Assembly (NCBI GenBank): GCA_002559145.1
Contig: NTXX01000087.1
Coordinates: forward strand, 1-64,000
Reading direction: 5' to 3'
Origin: Bacillus sp. AFS006103
Lineage (GTDB): Bacteria > Bacillota > Bacilli > Bacillales > Cytobacillaceae
Length of the DNA: 64,000 nucleotides
The notes under the pieces were generated by a model, which did not search any database, had not been told where the DNA came from, and worked only from the letters and a program-made list of their open reading frames with translations. This document shows positions 26,832 through 33,654 of this stretch, piece by piece (position 1 is the first letter of the stretch; each line of letters opens with the position of its first letter). Both the position numbers and the translations under genes were made by a program.

Positions 26832-26847
26832 CGTGACCTTTTTCACA
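26832..26847. promoter_or_regulatory. FNR/CRP-like palindrome upstream of decahaem copy 2
   Basis: CGTGA and TCACA are separated by six bases, nine of ten matches to the Fnr/Crp consensus TGTGA-N6-TCACA. It lies about 60 bp before the GTG start and about 40-50 bp before a possible -10 (TAAGAT near 26878), a usual position for activation. Anaerobic control by Fnr is inferred. Confidence 0.45.
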
Positions 26848-26907
26848 AAATCATCTACCTGATAAAGGTGATTTCTGGTAAGATACTACTGTAAGAGGGG
26901 GATTGCT

Positions 26908-28239
26908 GTGGCTTTTTGGAAAAAGAAACAAGATATCGATCAAGGGCAAGTAACTGATGGGAACCATCCAGAGTCTGCCGGTAGAAATGTAAGAAAAGGT
27001 AAAAATCCAATGAAACGTTGGAGGCTGCTTGTCGTCGCTTTAACAACATTTATAGCGATACTTGGTTTTACATATGGAGCGATTAGCTATACTTCTACAC
27101 CATCTTTTTGTTCTACTTGTCATGAAATGGCACCGGAGCATGTGACCTATCAGGCTAGTGCTCACAATCAAATCAAGTGCACCCAATGTCATATTAAACC
27201 TGGTGCGAAAAATTTAGTCATACATAAAGTTGAATCACTTAAAGAGGTCTATTACCATGTAGTTGGGGCCCCAGATTCGAATGTCCCGACGGTTACCGTC
27301 TCAAACAAGAACTGCGAGCAGTGTCACTCAAGAAATCGCCTAATTACCGCGAATGGCGATTTAAAAGTCAACCATAAGGGTCATATTCAAGAAGGCATCC
27401 CTTGTATCACCTGTCATCGGGGGGTGGTTCATGCGAAGGTGGCCGAGCGAGGGATTAACGATTCATCCACTTATACTGCCTGGACCAAAGACAACGCGAA
27501 GAAGCTGATGGGTGAAAAGTACGAAAATCCAAACATGGGAACATGTATTGACTGTCACGAGCAAGTCAACCTAGGCAAAAAGCCGTGGAAGGACAAAGAC
27601 TATCTTCTGCCTAAAAATAATTATGAAAAGAAATTAGTTGAAAACGAAAATAGCGTCGACCTTCAGGAGACAGCAGAAGCACAGGCTGGTGTTCTGGAAA
27701 GGGAGCTCCCTGATAACAAACAAAAGACGATCCTTCAAGCAGTTAGCCAACAGAAAACCGATGTGAAGCTATCGATGCAATGCTTTACCTGTCATCAAAG
27801 TATCAAAACACCGAAAAATCATGATGTTAACACCTGGATAGTAAGGCATGGTGATTTTGCTGTGAAAGAGCTGGGCACCTGTTTTAACTGTCATAAGGAT
27901 TCCTTATGGATCAAAGATCTCGAAAAGCAAGATATAAGGAAGTTACTAACGGACACCAAAAAGAAAGTGACCTATAAACAAGACTTGTTGACGGTTTCTA
28001 CAGAATCCCGCAGCAATTATTTCTGCAGCATCTGTCATGCACATAGCCCGTCAAACCACAAAGAGCGGTACACGTGGTTAACCGATAGGCACAGACTAAA
28101 TTCAACAACACCCGAACAGAGGAAAAAATGTTTTGTCTGTCATGATAATGGAAAGCCAGACCCGAAAACAAGAACTGCACCTTCCGATGTTTACTGTGAC
28201 TTCTGCCATAACGGCGAGTTCAAAGCCGAACATGCCTAA
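26908..28239 (+). CDS. Membrane-anchored decahaem cytochrome c (NapC/NrfH-like), copy 2
   Basis: A 443-residue paralogue of 22239-23648 with the same plan: basic N-terminus, one membrane helix (about 36-58) and ten CXXCH motifs (CSTCH, CTQCH, CEQCH, CITCH, CIDCH, CFTCH, CFNCH, CSICH, CFVCH, CDFCH). The opening FCSTCHEMAPEH fits the quinol-oxidising NapC/NrfH type. Long near-identical stretches with copy 1 include NGDLKVNHKGHI, NPNMGTCIDCH and KKCFVCHD-like regions. The linker between halves is shorter. The start is GTG with GAGGGGG six bases upstream. It follows secA by 204 bp with its own FNR-like site and terminator, so it is separately controlled. Both copies probably feed electrons from quinol outward (inference). 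Confidence 0.9.
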   Translation: MAFWKKKQDIDQGQVTDGNHPESAGRNVRKGKNPMKRWRLLVVALTTFIAILGFTYGAISYTSTPSFCSTCHEMAPEHVTYQASAHNQIKCTQCHIKPGAKNLVIHKVESLKEVYYHVVGAPDSNVPTVTVSNKNCEQCHSRNRLITANGDLKVNHKGHIQEGIPCITCHRGVVHAKVAERGINDSSTYTAWTKDNAKKLMGEKYENPNMGTCIDCHEQVNLGKKPWKDKDYLLPKNNYEKKLVENENSVDLQETAEAQAGVLERELPDNKQKTILQAVSQQKTDVKLSMQCFTCHQSIKTPKNHDVNTWIVRHGDFAVKELGTCFNCHKDSLWIKDLEKQDIRKLLTDTKKKVTYKQDLLTVSTESRSNYFCSICHAHSPSNHKERYTWLTDRHRLNSTTPEQRKKCFVCHDNGKPDPKTRTAPSDVYCDFCHNGEFKAEHA

Positions 28240-28261
28240 CCCACTAAAAATATCAAGCTAT

Positions 28262-28296
28262 AGGGATGTCCCAGAATTAGGACATCCCTTTTTTTA
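28262..28296 (+). terminator. Intrinsic terminator of decahaem copy 2
   Basis: A perfect 10-bp stem (AGGGATGTCC / GGACATCCCT) with an eight-base loop and TTTTTTT. Confidence 0.93.
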
Positions 28297-28314
28297 ATTA
28301 ATTAACGGTTAGAC

Positions 28315-28397
28315 TGTGTATATTGTGTATATTGTGGATATCACGGGCGGATTTGTGGGTATAGGTAATGGGATTTTAGTTATCCACATGGGGATAA
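28315..28397. promoter_or_regulatory. DnaA-box-like cluster
   Basis: Inside the 382-bp gap between convergent genes: three tandem 9-mers TGTGTATAT, TGTGTATAT, TGTGGATAT (28315-28341; the last matches the complement of a DnaA box at 8 of 9). Then comes a perfect box TTATCCACA (28380-28388), abutting an inverted near-box TGGGGATAA (28389-28397). The rest of the gap holds only terminators. Such clusters bind DnaA away from oriC in B. subtilis; function here is inferred. Confidence 0.5.
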
Positions 28398-28572
28398 CTG
28401 CATGGTGCTGATTTTACCAATTATTATTTTTTAGTCAGGTATTTCACAGCTTCGGAAATATTTAAGCAAAGTAAATTCCTAGTGTGGTATGCGAGGCCAT
28501 TTTACCATCAATAGAACATTTTAAAAACTAGTGAGCTAATATTTTCACTTTCTTCTAAAAGTTAGCTTAGCT

Positions 28573-28604
28573 CAAAAACGCTGCCCCATGTAAGAAGCAG
28601 CGTT
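28573..28604 (-). terminator. Intrinsic terminator of hpf
   Basis: AACGCTGC and GCAGCGTT with a 12-base loop, followed on the minus strand by TTTTTGAG. Confidence 0.85.
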
Positions 28605-28621
28605 CGTTTTTCTCATATTCC

Positions 28622-29170
28622 TTATTGGGCTTCGATTAAACCATAACGGCCGTCTCTGCGCTTATAAACAACATTGGTACGGTGTGTATCTGCATTTGTG
28701 AATACATAGAAGCTGTGGCCCAGCATGTTCATCTGTAGAATCGCTTCTTCACTGTCCATTGGTTTTAAATCAAAACGCTTGGTACGAACTAATTCTAATT
28801 CATCTTCGTCTAATTCATGTACTTCTGTGTTTTCAGTGGTGGCAAATGTAACAGGAAAATCGCCTTTTTCACGGAATTTACGGTTTACCTTTGTTTTGTG
28901 TTTGCGAATTTGGCGCTCTAGTTTATCAGTAATCAAGTCGATCCCAGCATACATATCAACATTTGTTTCTTCTGCACGAAGGACAAGTTGCGGAAGCGGG
29001 ATAGTCACTTCTACTTTAGAAGTTTTATCTTGATTGAATCTTAGATTCACATTTACCTTTGCATCAGGTGCTTCTGTAAAATAGCGTTCCAATTTTGCGA
29101 TTTTCTTCTCTACATACTCTCTAATTGCTGGAGTAACCTCGATGTTTTCACCACGAACGTTATATTTCAT
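28622..29170 (-). CDS. hpf: Ribosome hibernation promoting factor, long form
   Basis: Long-form HPF (182 residues) binds the 30S subunit and joins 70S ribosomes into inactive 100S dimers in stationary phase. The N-terminal S30AE domain (about 1-100, MKYNVRGENIEVTPAIREYV) and the C-terminal dimerisation domain (about 125-182, VRTKRFDLKPMDSEEAILQM...GHSFYVFTN) are both complete. GGAGGAG lies 8 bases before the ATG. The upstream region carries overlapping sigma-H-like and sigma-B-like elements, in agreement with the stress and sporulation control known for B. subtilis yvyD. In relatives secA follows directly; here an inserted cytochrome and an inverted secA come next. Confidence 0.96.
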   Translation of the reverse strand: MKYNVRGENIEVTPAIREYVEKKIAKLERYFTEAPDAKVNVNLRFNQDKTSKVEVTIPLPQLVLRAEETNVDMYAGIDLITDKLERQIRKHKTKVNRKFREKGDFPVTFATTENTEVHELDEDELELVRTKRFDLKPMDSEEAILQMNMLGHSFYVFTNADTHRTNVVYKRRDGRYGLIEAQ

Positions 29171-29206
29171 TTGTGGACTCCTCCTTTAGTTAAGGCTATG
29201 TATTAA

Positions 29207-29241
29207 CATTTCTATTTTACCCTATGAATATCCTGCTAAAT
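29207..29241 (-). promoter_or_regulatory. Overlapping sigma-H-like and sigma-B-like promoter elements of hpf
   Basis: On the minus strand GCAGGATAT (sigma-H -35 consensus RnAGGAwWW) is followed after 12 bp by ATAGAAATG (near RnnGAATWW). In the same place ATTTAG and GGGTAA are 13 bp apart, a weak sigma-B match. Dual sigma-B/sigma-H control of hpf is known in B. subtilis. Confidence 0.4.
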
Positions 29242-29389
29242 CAGAACAAAAATTTTGTCGATTTATTGACAAAAACAATGGGGAAATAGTGACAATGTTC
29301 TGCGCTACCTTTGACACGATATGGTAATTTTTACTAAAATGAATGATTATTCAATTTCATTGTAATCTTAAGTAGGACCACTTTCCAGT

Positions 29390-29426
29390 AAAAAGCCCTC
29401 AGAATAGGCTAAATCCTAGAAGAGCT
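29390..29426 (-). terminator. Intrinsic terminator of the comF operon
   Basis: AGCTCTT pairs with GAGGGCT (two wobbles) and an inner TAGG with CCTA, followed by TTTTTA on the minus strand. It overlaps the comFC stop codon. Confidence 0.7.
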
Positions 29427-30141
29427 ATCGCGCAATTGTCAGTGATTGAACACTGGATGCACCGCCCTCTTTTAAAATTTTTGCTGCATGCCGTAGTGTT
29501 GTGCCGGTTGTGTAGATATCATCAATCAGAACGACTTTTTTTCCTGCTATCTGAATATCAGGAAGGAGCTGAAATACTTGTGGGAGGTGAATCCGTTCTG
29601 ACCTTGATTTCTTCGATTGCTTTTCTGAATGAATTCGGCTGAGGAGAGGATTGGGTTGATAGCTTGCTTCTGATAGGATTGCGGAAGCTTGATTAAAGCC
29701 TCGTTCATACAGACGTTCTTCACTTAAGGGAATAGGAACACATAGGTCGGGCTCGATTTCGGTCAGTTTCTTTTTAAGAAATTCCGAAAATATCTTCGCT
29801 AGTGCATAATCACCGCGAAATTTAAACTTAGCAATTATTTCTTTTAAAAAATCATTGTAGAGGAACAGGGAATGGTTTTTCTCAAAGTATCCCTGCCATT
29901 CTGGGTCTTCCTCCCAACGAAAACAATCATGACACAACTCACCTCTACGGAATTTTTCGTCTATGTTTCGAAACGGACGGCTGCAGATTCGGCATTGCTC
30001 GCCTTCTACCTTTTCTAACTTTCCTTCGCATGCTGGGCAAATTAGCTGTTCTTTTTCTACGGAGAATATAGCTTGCCAGCCAATGTTAGCAAGGATGAGC
30101 TCATGGCAGTTTAAACAGCGATTTGGGAGGGAGAAATTCAT
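29425..30141 (-). CDS. comFC: Competence protein ComFC (phosphoribosyltransferase fold)
   Basis: A 238-residue cytoplasmic protein needed for efficient DNA uptake in competent Bacillus, working with ComFA. The N-terminal third has two zinc-binding Cys pairs (CLNCHE, CPAC, CRIC, CHDC). CLNCH here is part of this zinc module, not a haem site, as no signal peptide is present. The C-terminal half is a phosphoribosyltransferase fold with the PRPP loop VVLIDDIYTTGTT. AAAGGAG lies 8 bases before the ATG, and the gene follows comFA by 21 bp. comFB, which lies between them in B. subtilis, is absent. Confidence 0.93.
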   Translation of the reverse strand: MNFSLPNRCLNCHELILANIGWQAIFSVEKEQLICPACEGKLEKVEGEQCRICSRPFRNIDEKFRRGELCHDCFRWEEDPEWQGYFEKNHSLFLYNDFLKEIIAKFKFRGDYALAKIFSEFLKKKLTEIEPDLCVPIPLSEERLYERGFNQASAILSEASYQPNPLLSRIHSEKQSKKSRSERIHLPQVFQLLPDIQIAGKKVVLIDDIYTTGTTLRHAAKILKEGGASSVQSLTIAR

Positions 30142-30162
30142 ATTTTACGCTCCTTTCTATTA

Positions 30163-31653
30163 TTATTTATCGAGCAAGCCCCTTTTGATCCCTTCCCGGT
30201 TCATCGAGACAATTTGCTTTCTTGCCTTTAACATCTCTTCGGTTTTTCCATAATGAAAATAGGTCACCACGCCGTTGGGGTGATCCTTGCTCCTCCCAGC
30301 TCTTCCGGCAATTTGGACGAGGGCACTTTCTGTGAAAATAGCATCCTCGGCACCAACCACAGCCACATCGATATTTGGAAAAGTTACGCCTCGTTCGAGA
30401 ATGGTCGTCGTTAACAGCAGTGGGATCCCTTTCGAACGCATTTTTTGCACCTTTTCTTTGCGGTCAGGGTCTTCGGCATGGACAGCTTCTATCGTTGAGT
30501 CCAATTGACGCAGAATCGGAAGAGCTTTTTCCATTAAGGGGATATGTGGAAAAAACACTAAGGCTTGTTTGTTCGATTGGATCCGCGCCGTTATCCAGCG
30601 GAGGACATTTGGCGGGAGTTTATTTTTTTGCAGCTGTTTTTGCCAGTTTCCACACCATTCAAATTTGGGAACCGGGAGCGGATGGCGATGGAACCGAGCC
30701 GGGATGGTTGTAAACGCTCGTTTCCCTGTCCGGCATTCCCTCTGCCACTTTTGATTAGGTGTCGCCGTCAGGTAAATCATGGCGGAGTGCGGCTTTCGCG
30801 CCTGAATGGCGGCATACTGGAGGGATTCCTCGACTGTATAGGGAAATGCATCGACCTCATCTAAAATAATTGCATCAAAGGCATGGTAGAAGCGAAGCAG
30901 CTGGTGGGTGGTTGCAATCGTAAGGGGGGCATATAGATGTCTGTCCTCACTTCCGCCGTATAGGGATGCGACTTTTATTTCTGGAAAGGCGGCTTTCAGC
31001 CTAGGGGTCAGTTCTAAGACAACATCCATTCTTGGAGTAGCGATACATATTCTTTTTTTTGCAGCAAGTGCGACTTCAATTCCAGCGAACAAGACCTCGG
31101 TTTTCCCTGCTCCACATACAGCCCAAACTAAGTGCTCTTGATTCTGTTGAATGGCTGTTGTCACGTGGTCAGATGCTACCTGTTGACCCATTGAAAGCAT
31201 CCCCTGCCAATGTTTGATTTTTGAAGGAAGAATGGTGTCAGGCACCGGGCCATTCCAACCAATGAGCGGAGTGCATTCGCTGATTCTCCCCATCATGATA
31301 CACTGGCGGCAATAGAGACAGGTTTCGCCGCAACGGGAGCATGGGTAGGAAGCAAAATGCTGGGGATCCATATTTCCACACCTCGAACAAACGGGCTTTT
31401 TTCCTTCGTAGTAGATTCCTCTGCGGTAGGTGACATATCCATTTTCGTAATGGGTTTGCACTTCTTCTACTGGAAATGGGATATCTTCTAGGAGGAGTTG
31501 TTTGCCTGTGAGAAGCTGCTGAAGGTCGGGATTGTATGGGAAATTGGGGTTTTTTGGCGGCTGCGGGATGCTTGGAATGTATGAGATTGGAAGTGAGTTT
31601 CCGTCAGTGGTGTTGCCGGGAATTAGGACGTTGTTTTTAATGACAAATCGCAT
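30163..31653 (-). CDS. comFA: Competence ATP-dependent helicase ComFA
   Basis: ComFA is a cytoplasmic DEAD-box-like ATPase that drives uptake of single-stranded DNA. I chose the ATG at 31653 (MRFVIKNNVLIPG, 496 residues) because GAAGGTG lies 7 bases upstream; the frame stays open further upstream only because it overlaps the NERD gene. A four-cysteine zinc module (CSRCGN ... CSRCG ... CLYCRQC) lies near residue 95-135. Walker A (AVCGAGKTE), Walker B (IILDEVDAF), TATP and the GRAGRS helicase motif follow in order. It is co-directional with comFC and overlaps the end of the NERD gene by 31 bp, so translation may be coupled. Confidence 0.93.
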   Translation of the reverse strand: MRFVIKNNVLIPGNTTDGNSLPISYIPSIPQPPKNPNFPYNPDLQQLLTGKQLLLEDIPFPVEEVQTHYENGYVTYRRGIYYEGKKPVCSRCGNMDPQHFASYPCSRCGETCLYCRQCIMMGRISECTPLIGWNGPVPDTILPSKIKHWQGMLSMGQQVASDHVTTAIQQNQEHLVWAVCGAGKTEVLFAGIEVALAAKKRICIATPRMDVVLELTPRLKAAFPEIKVASLYGGSEDRHLYAPLTIATTHQLLRFYHAFDAIILDEVDAFPYTVEESLQYAAIQARKPHSAMIYLTATPNQKWQRECRTGKRAFTTIPARFHRHPLPVPKFEWCGNWQKQLQKNKLPPNVLRWITARIQSNKQALVFFPHIPLMEKALPILRQLDSTIEAVHAEDPDRKEKVQKMRSKGIPLLLTTTILERGVTFPNIDVAVVGAEDAIFTESALVQIAGRAGRSKDHPNGVVTYFHYGKTEEMLKARKQIVSMNREGIKRGLLDK

Positions 31654-32636
31654 GAGGGCACCTTCTTTGGGTTTAGATAATAGAGACGATTTTTCGTATT
31701 TCCTGTTGTTTGCAGGTTTAATCTGTGAACCACTTTTTGAGTGGTATCCGGGGTTGGGAGAAGTAGAAAATTCCTTAATTCCAGATTGGTAATTGTTGGT
31801 TTGTAAAGGTAGAAATAGTGACTGAGTGTTATTAGGATGGCGTCTTTTGAGATTATTAGGCAAGCGGGGCAGTTCCAATTCCCTCTTTTGTAATTCATCG
31901 GGATATGGTTACATTTTTCATTTGGGCAGCAAACACCGCACCGAATATCTTTTTCGGTAAGAGTGTGCTCTTTTAGGATATTGATTGGTTTCGGGCTATG
32001 TTGACTTAGAAGCAGGTTACCGATTTTGATCATGGTCTCGCTGCTTATTTTTTCTTGTTGATAGCGTTGTTCCATTGAGTTAATTTTATTAAAGATGTCT
32101 CTTCCTTTGCATATTTTGGTGAAATCGGTTTTGTCTCCGGAATTTGTTTTCAAGATCGTACTGATGCTTTTGAAAAAAATAAGGGTATCTACCGGGAGCA
32201 CATTGCAGTGGTTTTTGATTAGCCAGTTGCACAAGAGGGATTGAAGTCGTTGGCATTGAACGCGCGGGTCCTCAAAGCATTCCTCTGTTCCGTCGTCATG
32301 GTTTCGAATAAGCTGCTTGAAAGTATTATCAAATGTCAGTGTACCGGCGATGTTTTTGGCCTCGATGATTAGAATATAACTTAGCGAGAGGAGAAGTGTG
32401 TCGATTTGGAAATGAATACCGTTGAATTGAAGTTGGAGGTCGTGGAAGATGAGGTACTTTTCTTTTGGCAGCTCTTTTACGTAATTAGCTAAAGCTATTT
32501 CACCCCGGTATCCTGCCCAGCGTTTGGCGAGGTCTTTTTCTATATCTTTATATTTGCTGTGGCCGATGATTAGTCTTGTTTTTAGGATTTGGGTTAGGAA
32601 TAGTCTTTGCGGTGGGGTTAATTCTTTCATAATCAT
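31623..32636 (-). CDS. NERD-domain nuclease-related protein with C-terminal zinc finger
   Basis: A 337-residue cytoplasmic protein. The NERD domain (about 38-150) shows RWAGYRGEIALANYV, then FQIDTLLLS and IIEAKNIAGTL, the E, D and ExK pattern of restriction-endonuclease-like folds. A Cys-rich finger (CGVCCPNEKCNH ... CPAC) lies near residue 225-265. Substrate is unknown; NERD proteins are thought to process DNA. The ATG at 32636 was chosen with AAGGAG 13 bases upstream; a second ATG two codons on is possible. Its 3' end overlaps comFA by 31 bp, and no such gene lies here in B. subtilis, so it may be an acquired comF partner. The repeat array lies directly upstream. Confidence 0.82.
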   Translation of the reverse strand: MIMKELTPPQRLFLTQILKTRLIIGHSKYKDIEKDLAKRWAGYRGEIALANYVKELPKEKYLIFHDLQLQFNGIHFQIDTLLLSLSYILIIEAKNIAGTLTFDNTFKQLIRNHDDGTEECFEDPRVQCQRLQSLLCNWLIKNHCNVLPVDTLIFFKSISTILKTNSGDKTDFTKICKGRDIFNKINSMEQRYQQEKISSETMIKIGNLLLSQHSPKPINILKEHTLTEKDIRCGVCCPNEKCNHIPMNYKRGNWNCPACLIISKDAILITLSHYFYLYKPTITNLELRNFLLLPTPDTTQKVVHRLNLQTTGNTKNRLYYLNPKKVPSCDLSLKTTS

Positions 32637-32793
32637 TTTATTTATCACTCCTTATACTTTTTTGGAAAATTTCTACAATGTTTGTAAAAGTTCCTGCTTA
32701 TTTGTCGAAGATTAATATATTTTTTGTAGATTTGTGACGATTTGTTGTCTTTACTATTGTTGCAAGTTTGAGATTCGGTTGAGTTGGGGAGGG

Positions 32794-33580
32794 ATTCCGC
32801 TTAGTTGGGGCGGAATTCCGCCAACCCCTTTTTGATTACCTTTTTTATAAAACAGGTAACTTTTCTCTGCTCGTATAGTAGCGGGCGCTAGACCGATGGA
32901 TTCCGCCAACTTGGCCCGGGATTCCGCCAACTATTTGAGTTATTCCGCCAAACTGAGTATGGATTCCGCCGAGTTCCGAACCTATTCCGCCGAATCCCTG
33001 GATGATTCCGCCACCCCTTTTTAATTACCTTTTTTATAAAACAGGTAACTTTTCTCTACTCGTATAGGAGCGGGAGCTAGACCGATGGATTCCGCCATTT
33101 TGGCCCGGGATTCCGCCAACTATTTGAGTTATTCCGCCAAACTTTGTATGGATTCCGCCAACTTCCGAACTTATTCCGCCGAATTCCTAGATGATTCCGC
33201 CAACCCCTTTTAATTACCTTTTTTATAAAACAGGTAACTTTTCTTTGCTCGTATAGTAGCGGGCGCTAGACCGATGGATTCCGCCAACTTGGGGCAGGAT
33301 TCCGCCAACTTTGAAGTTTATTCCGCTAAACTGTGTATGGATTCCACCAACTTCAGAACTTATTCCGCCGAATTCCTAGATGATTCCGCCAAACCCCTTT
33401 TGATTAGCTTTTTTATAATATAAGTAACTTTTCTCTGCTCTTATGGTAGCGGGCGTTAGATTGATCGATTCCGCCGATTTGGGCTGGGATTCCGCCAACT
33501 TTGAAGTTTATTCCGCCAAACTGCGTATGGATTCCGCCAAGTTCGGAACTTATTCCGCCGAATCCCTGAATGATTCCGCC
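32794..33580. repeat. 21-bp-phased ATTCCGCC array, locus 2 (26 copies)
   Basis: ATTCCGCC begins at 32794 and 32815, then in four blocks of six: from 32900, 33089, 33278 and 33468. Inside every block the spacing is exactly 21 bp, and between blocks it is 84 or 85 bp (four times 21). A few copies differ by one base (ATTCCGCT, ATTCCACC). GGATTCCGCC and TTATTCCGCC contexts alternate as at locus 1. Spacing is far better conserved than the bases between motifs. Function unknown. Confidence 0.93.
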
Positions 33581-33590
33581 AAACCCCAAT
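32835..33590. repeat. Tandem 189-bp superrepeat, four units
   Basis: Units begin at 32835, 33024, 33213 and 33403. Each has a small hairpin (TTACCT / AGGTAA around an AT-rich loop), a GC-rich box with TAGCGGGCGCTA-like symmetry, and six phased ATTCCGCC motifs. The last unit has a decayed hairpin (ATTAGC). The length of 189 bp is nine times 21. Confidence 0.9.
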
Positions 33591-33613
33591 CCTCACGAAC
33601 CACCACCCAAAAC

Positions 33614-33647
33614 AAAAAAACCATTCCAGCCGAAAGACCAGAATGGT
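33614..33647 (-). terminator. Intrinsic terminator of degV
   Basis: A ten-bp stem (ACCATTCTGG / CTGGAATGGT, two wobbles) with TTTTTTTG on the minus strand, just after the degV stop. Confidence 0.85.
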
Positions 33648-33654
33648 AACTCGC

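Larger units (their letters stand above)
32637..33654. other. Gene-poor 1-kb interval filled by the second repeat array
   Basis: Between the NERD start and the degV stop. It holds a short AT-rich leader for the NERD gene (32637-32790), the phased repeat array and its 189-bp superrepeat (listed separately), and the degV terminator. A 68-codon open frame at 33443-33649 is a by-product of the 21-bp repeats. Confidence 0.7.

Noticed and set aside
6463-28239. Prophage, transposon or integrative element carrying the cytochromes
   Set aside because: No integrase, transposase, terminal repeats or attachment-like duplications were seen at either side; transfer is possible but not shown.
29425-30141. 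CXXCH (CLNCH) in comFC as a haem site
   Set aside because: The protein has no signal peptide and the cysteines belong to a zinc-binding module known in ComFC.
32794-33590. CRISPR array
   Set aside because: The conserved word is only 8-10 bp, spacing is 21 bp and intervening sequence is itself repeated every 189 bp; no cas genes are present.
33443-33649. Open frame of 68 codons in array 2
   Set aside because: Same by-product of the 21-bp repeats; it covers only the last superrepeat unit and runs into the degV terminator.
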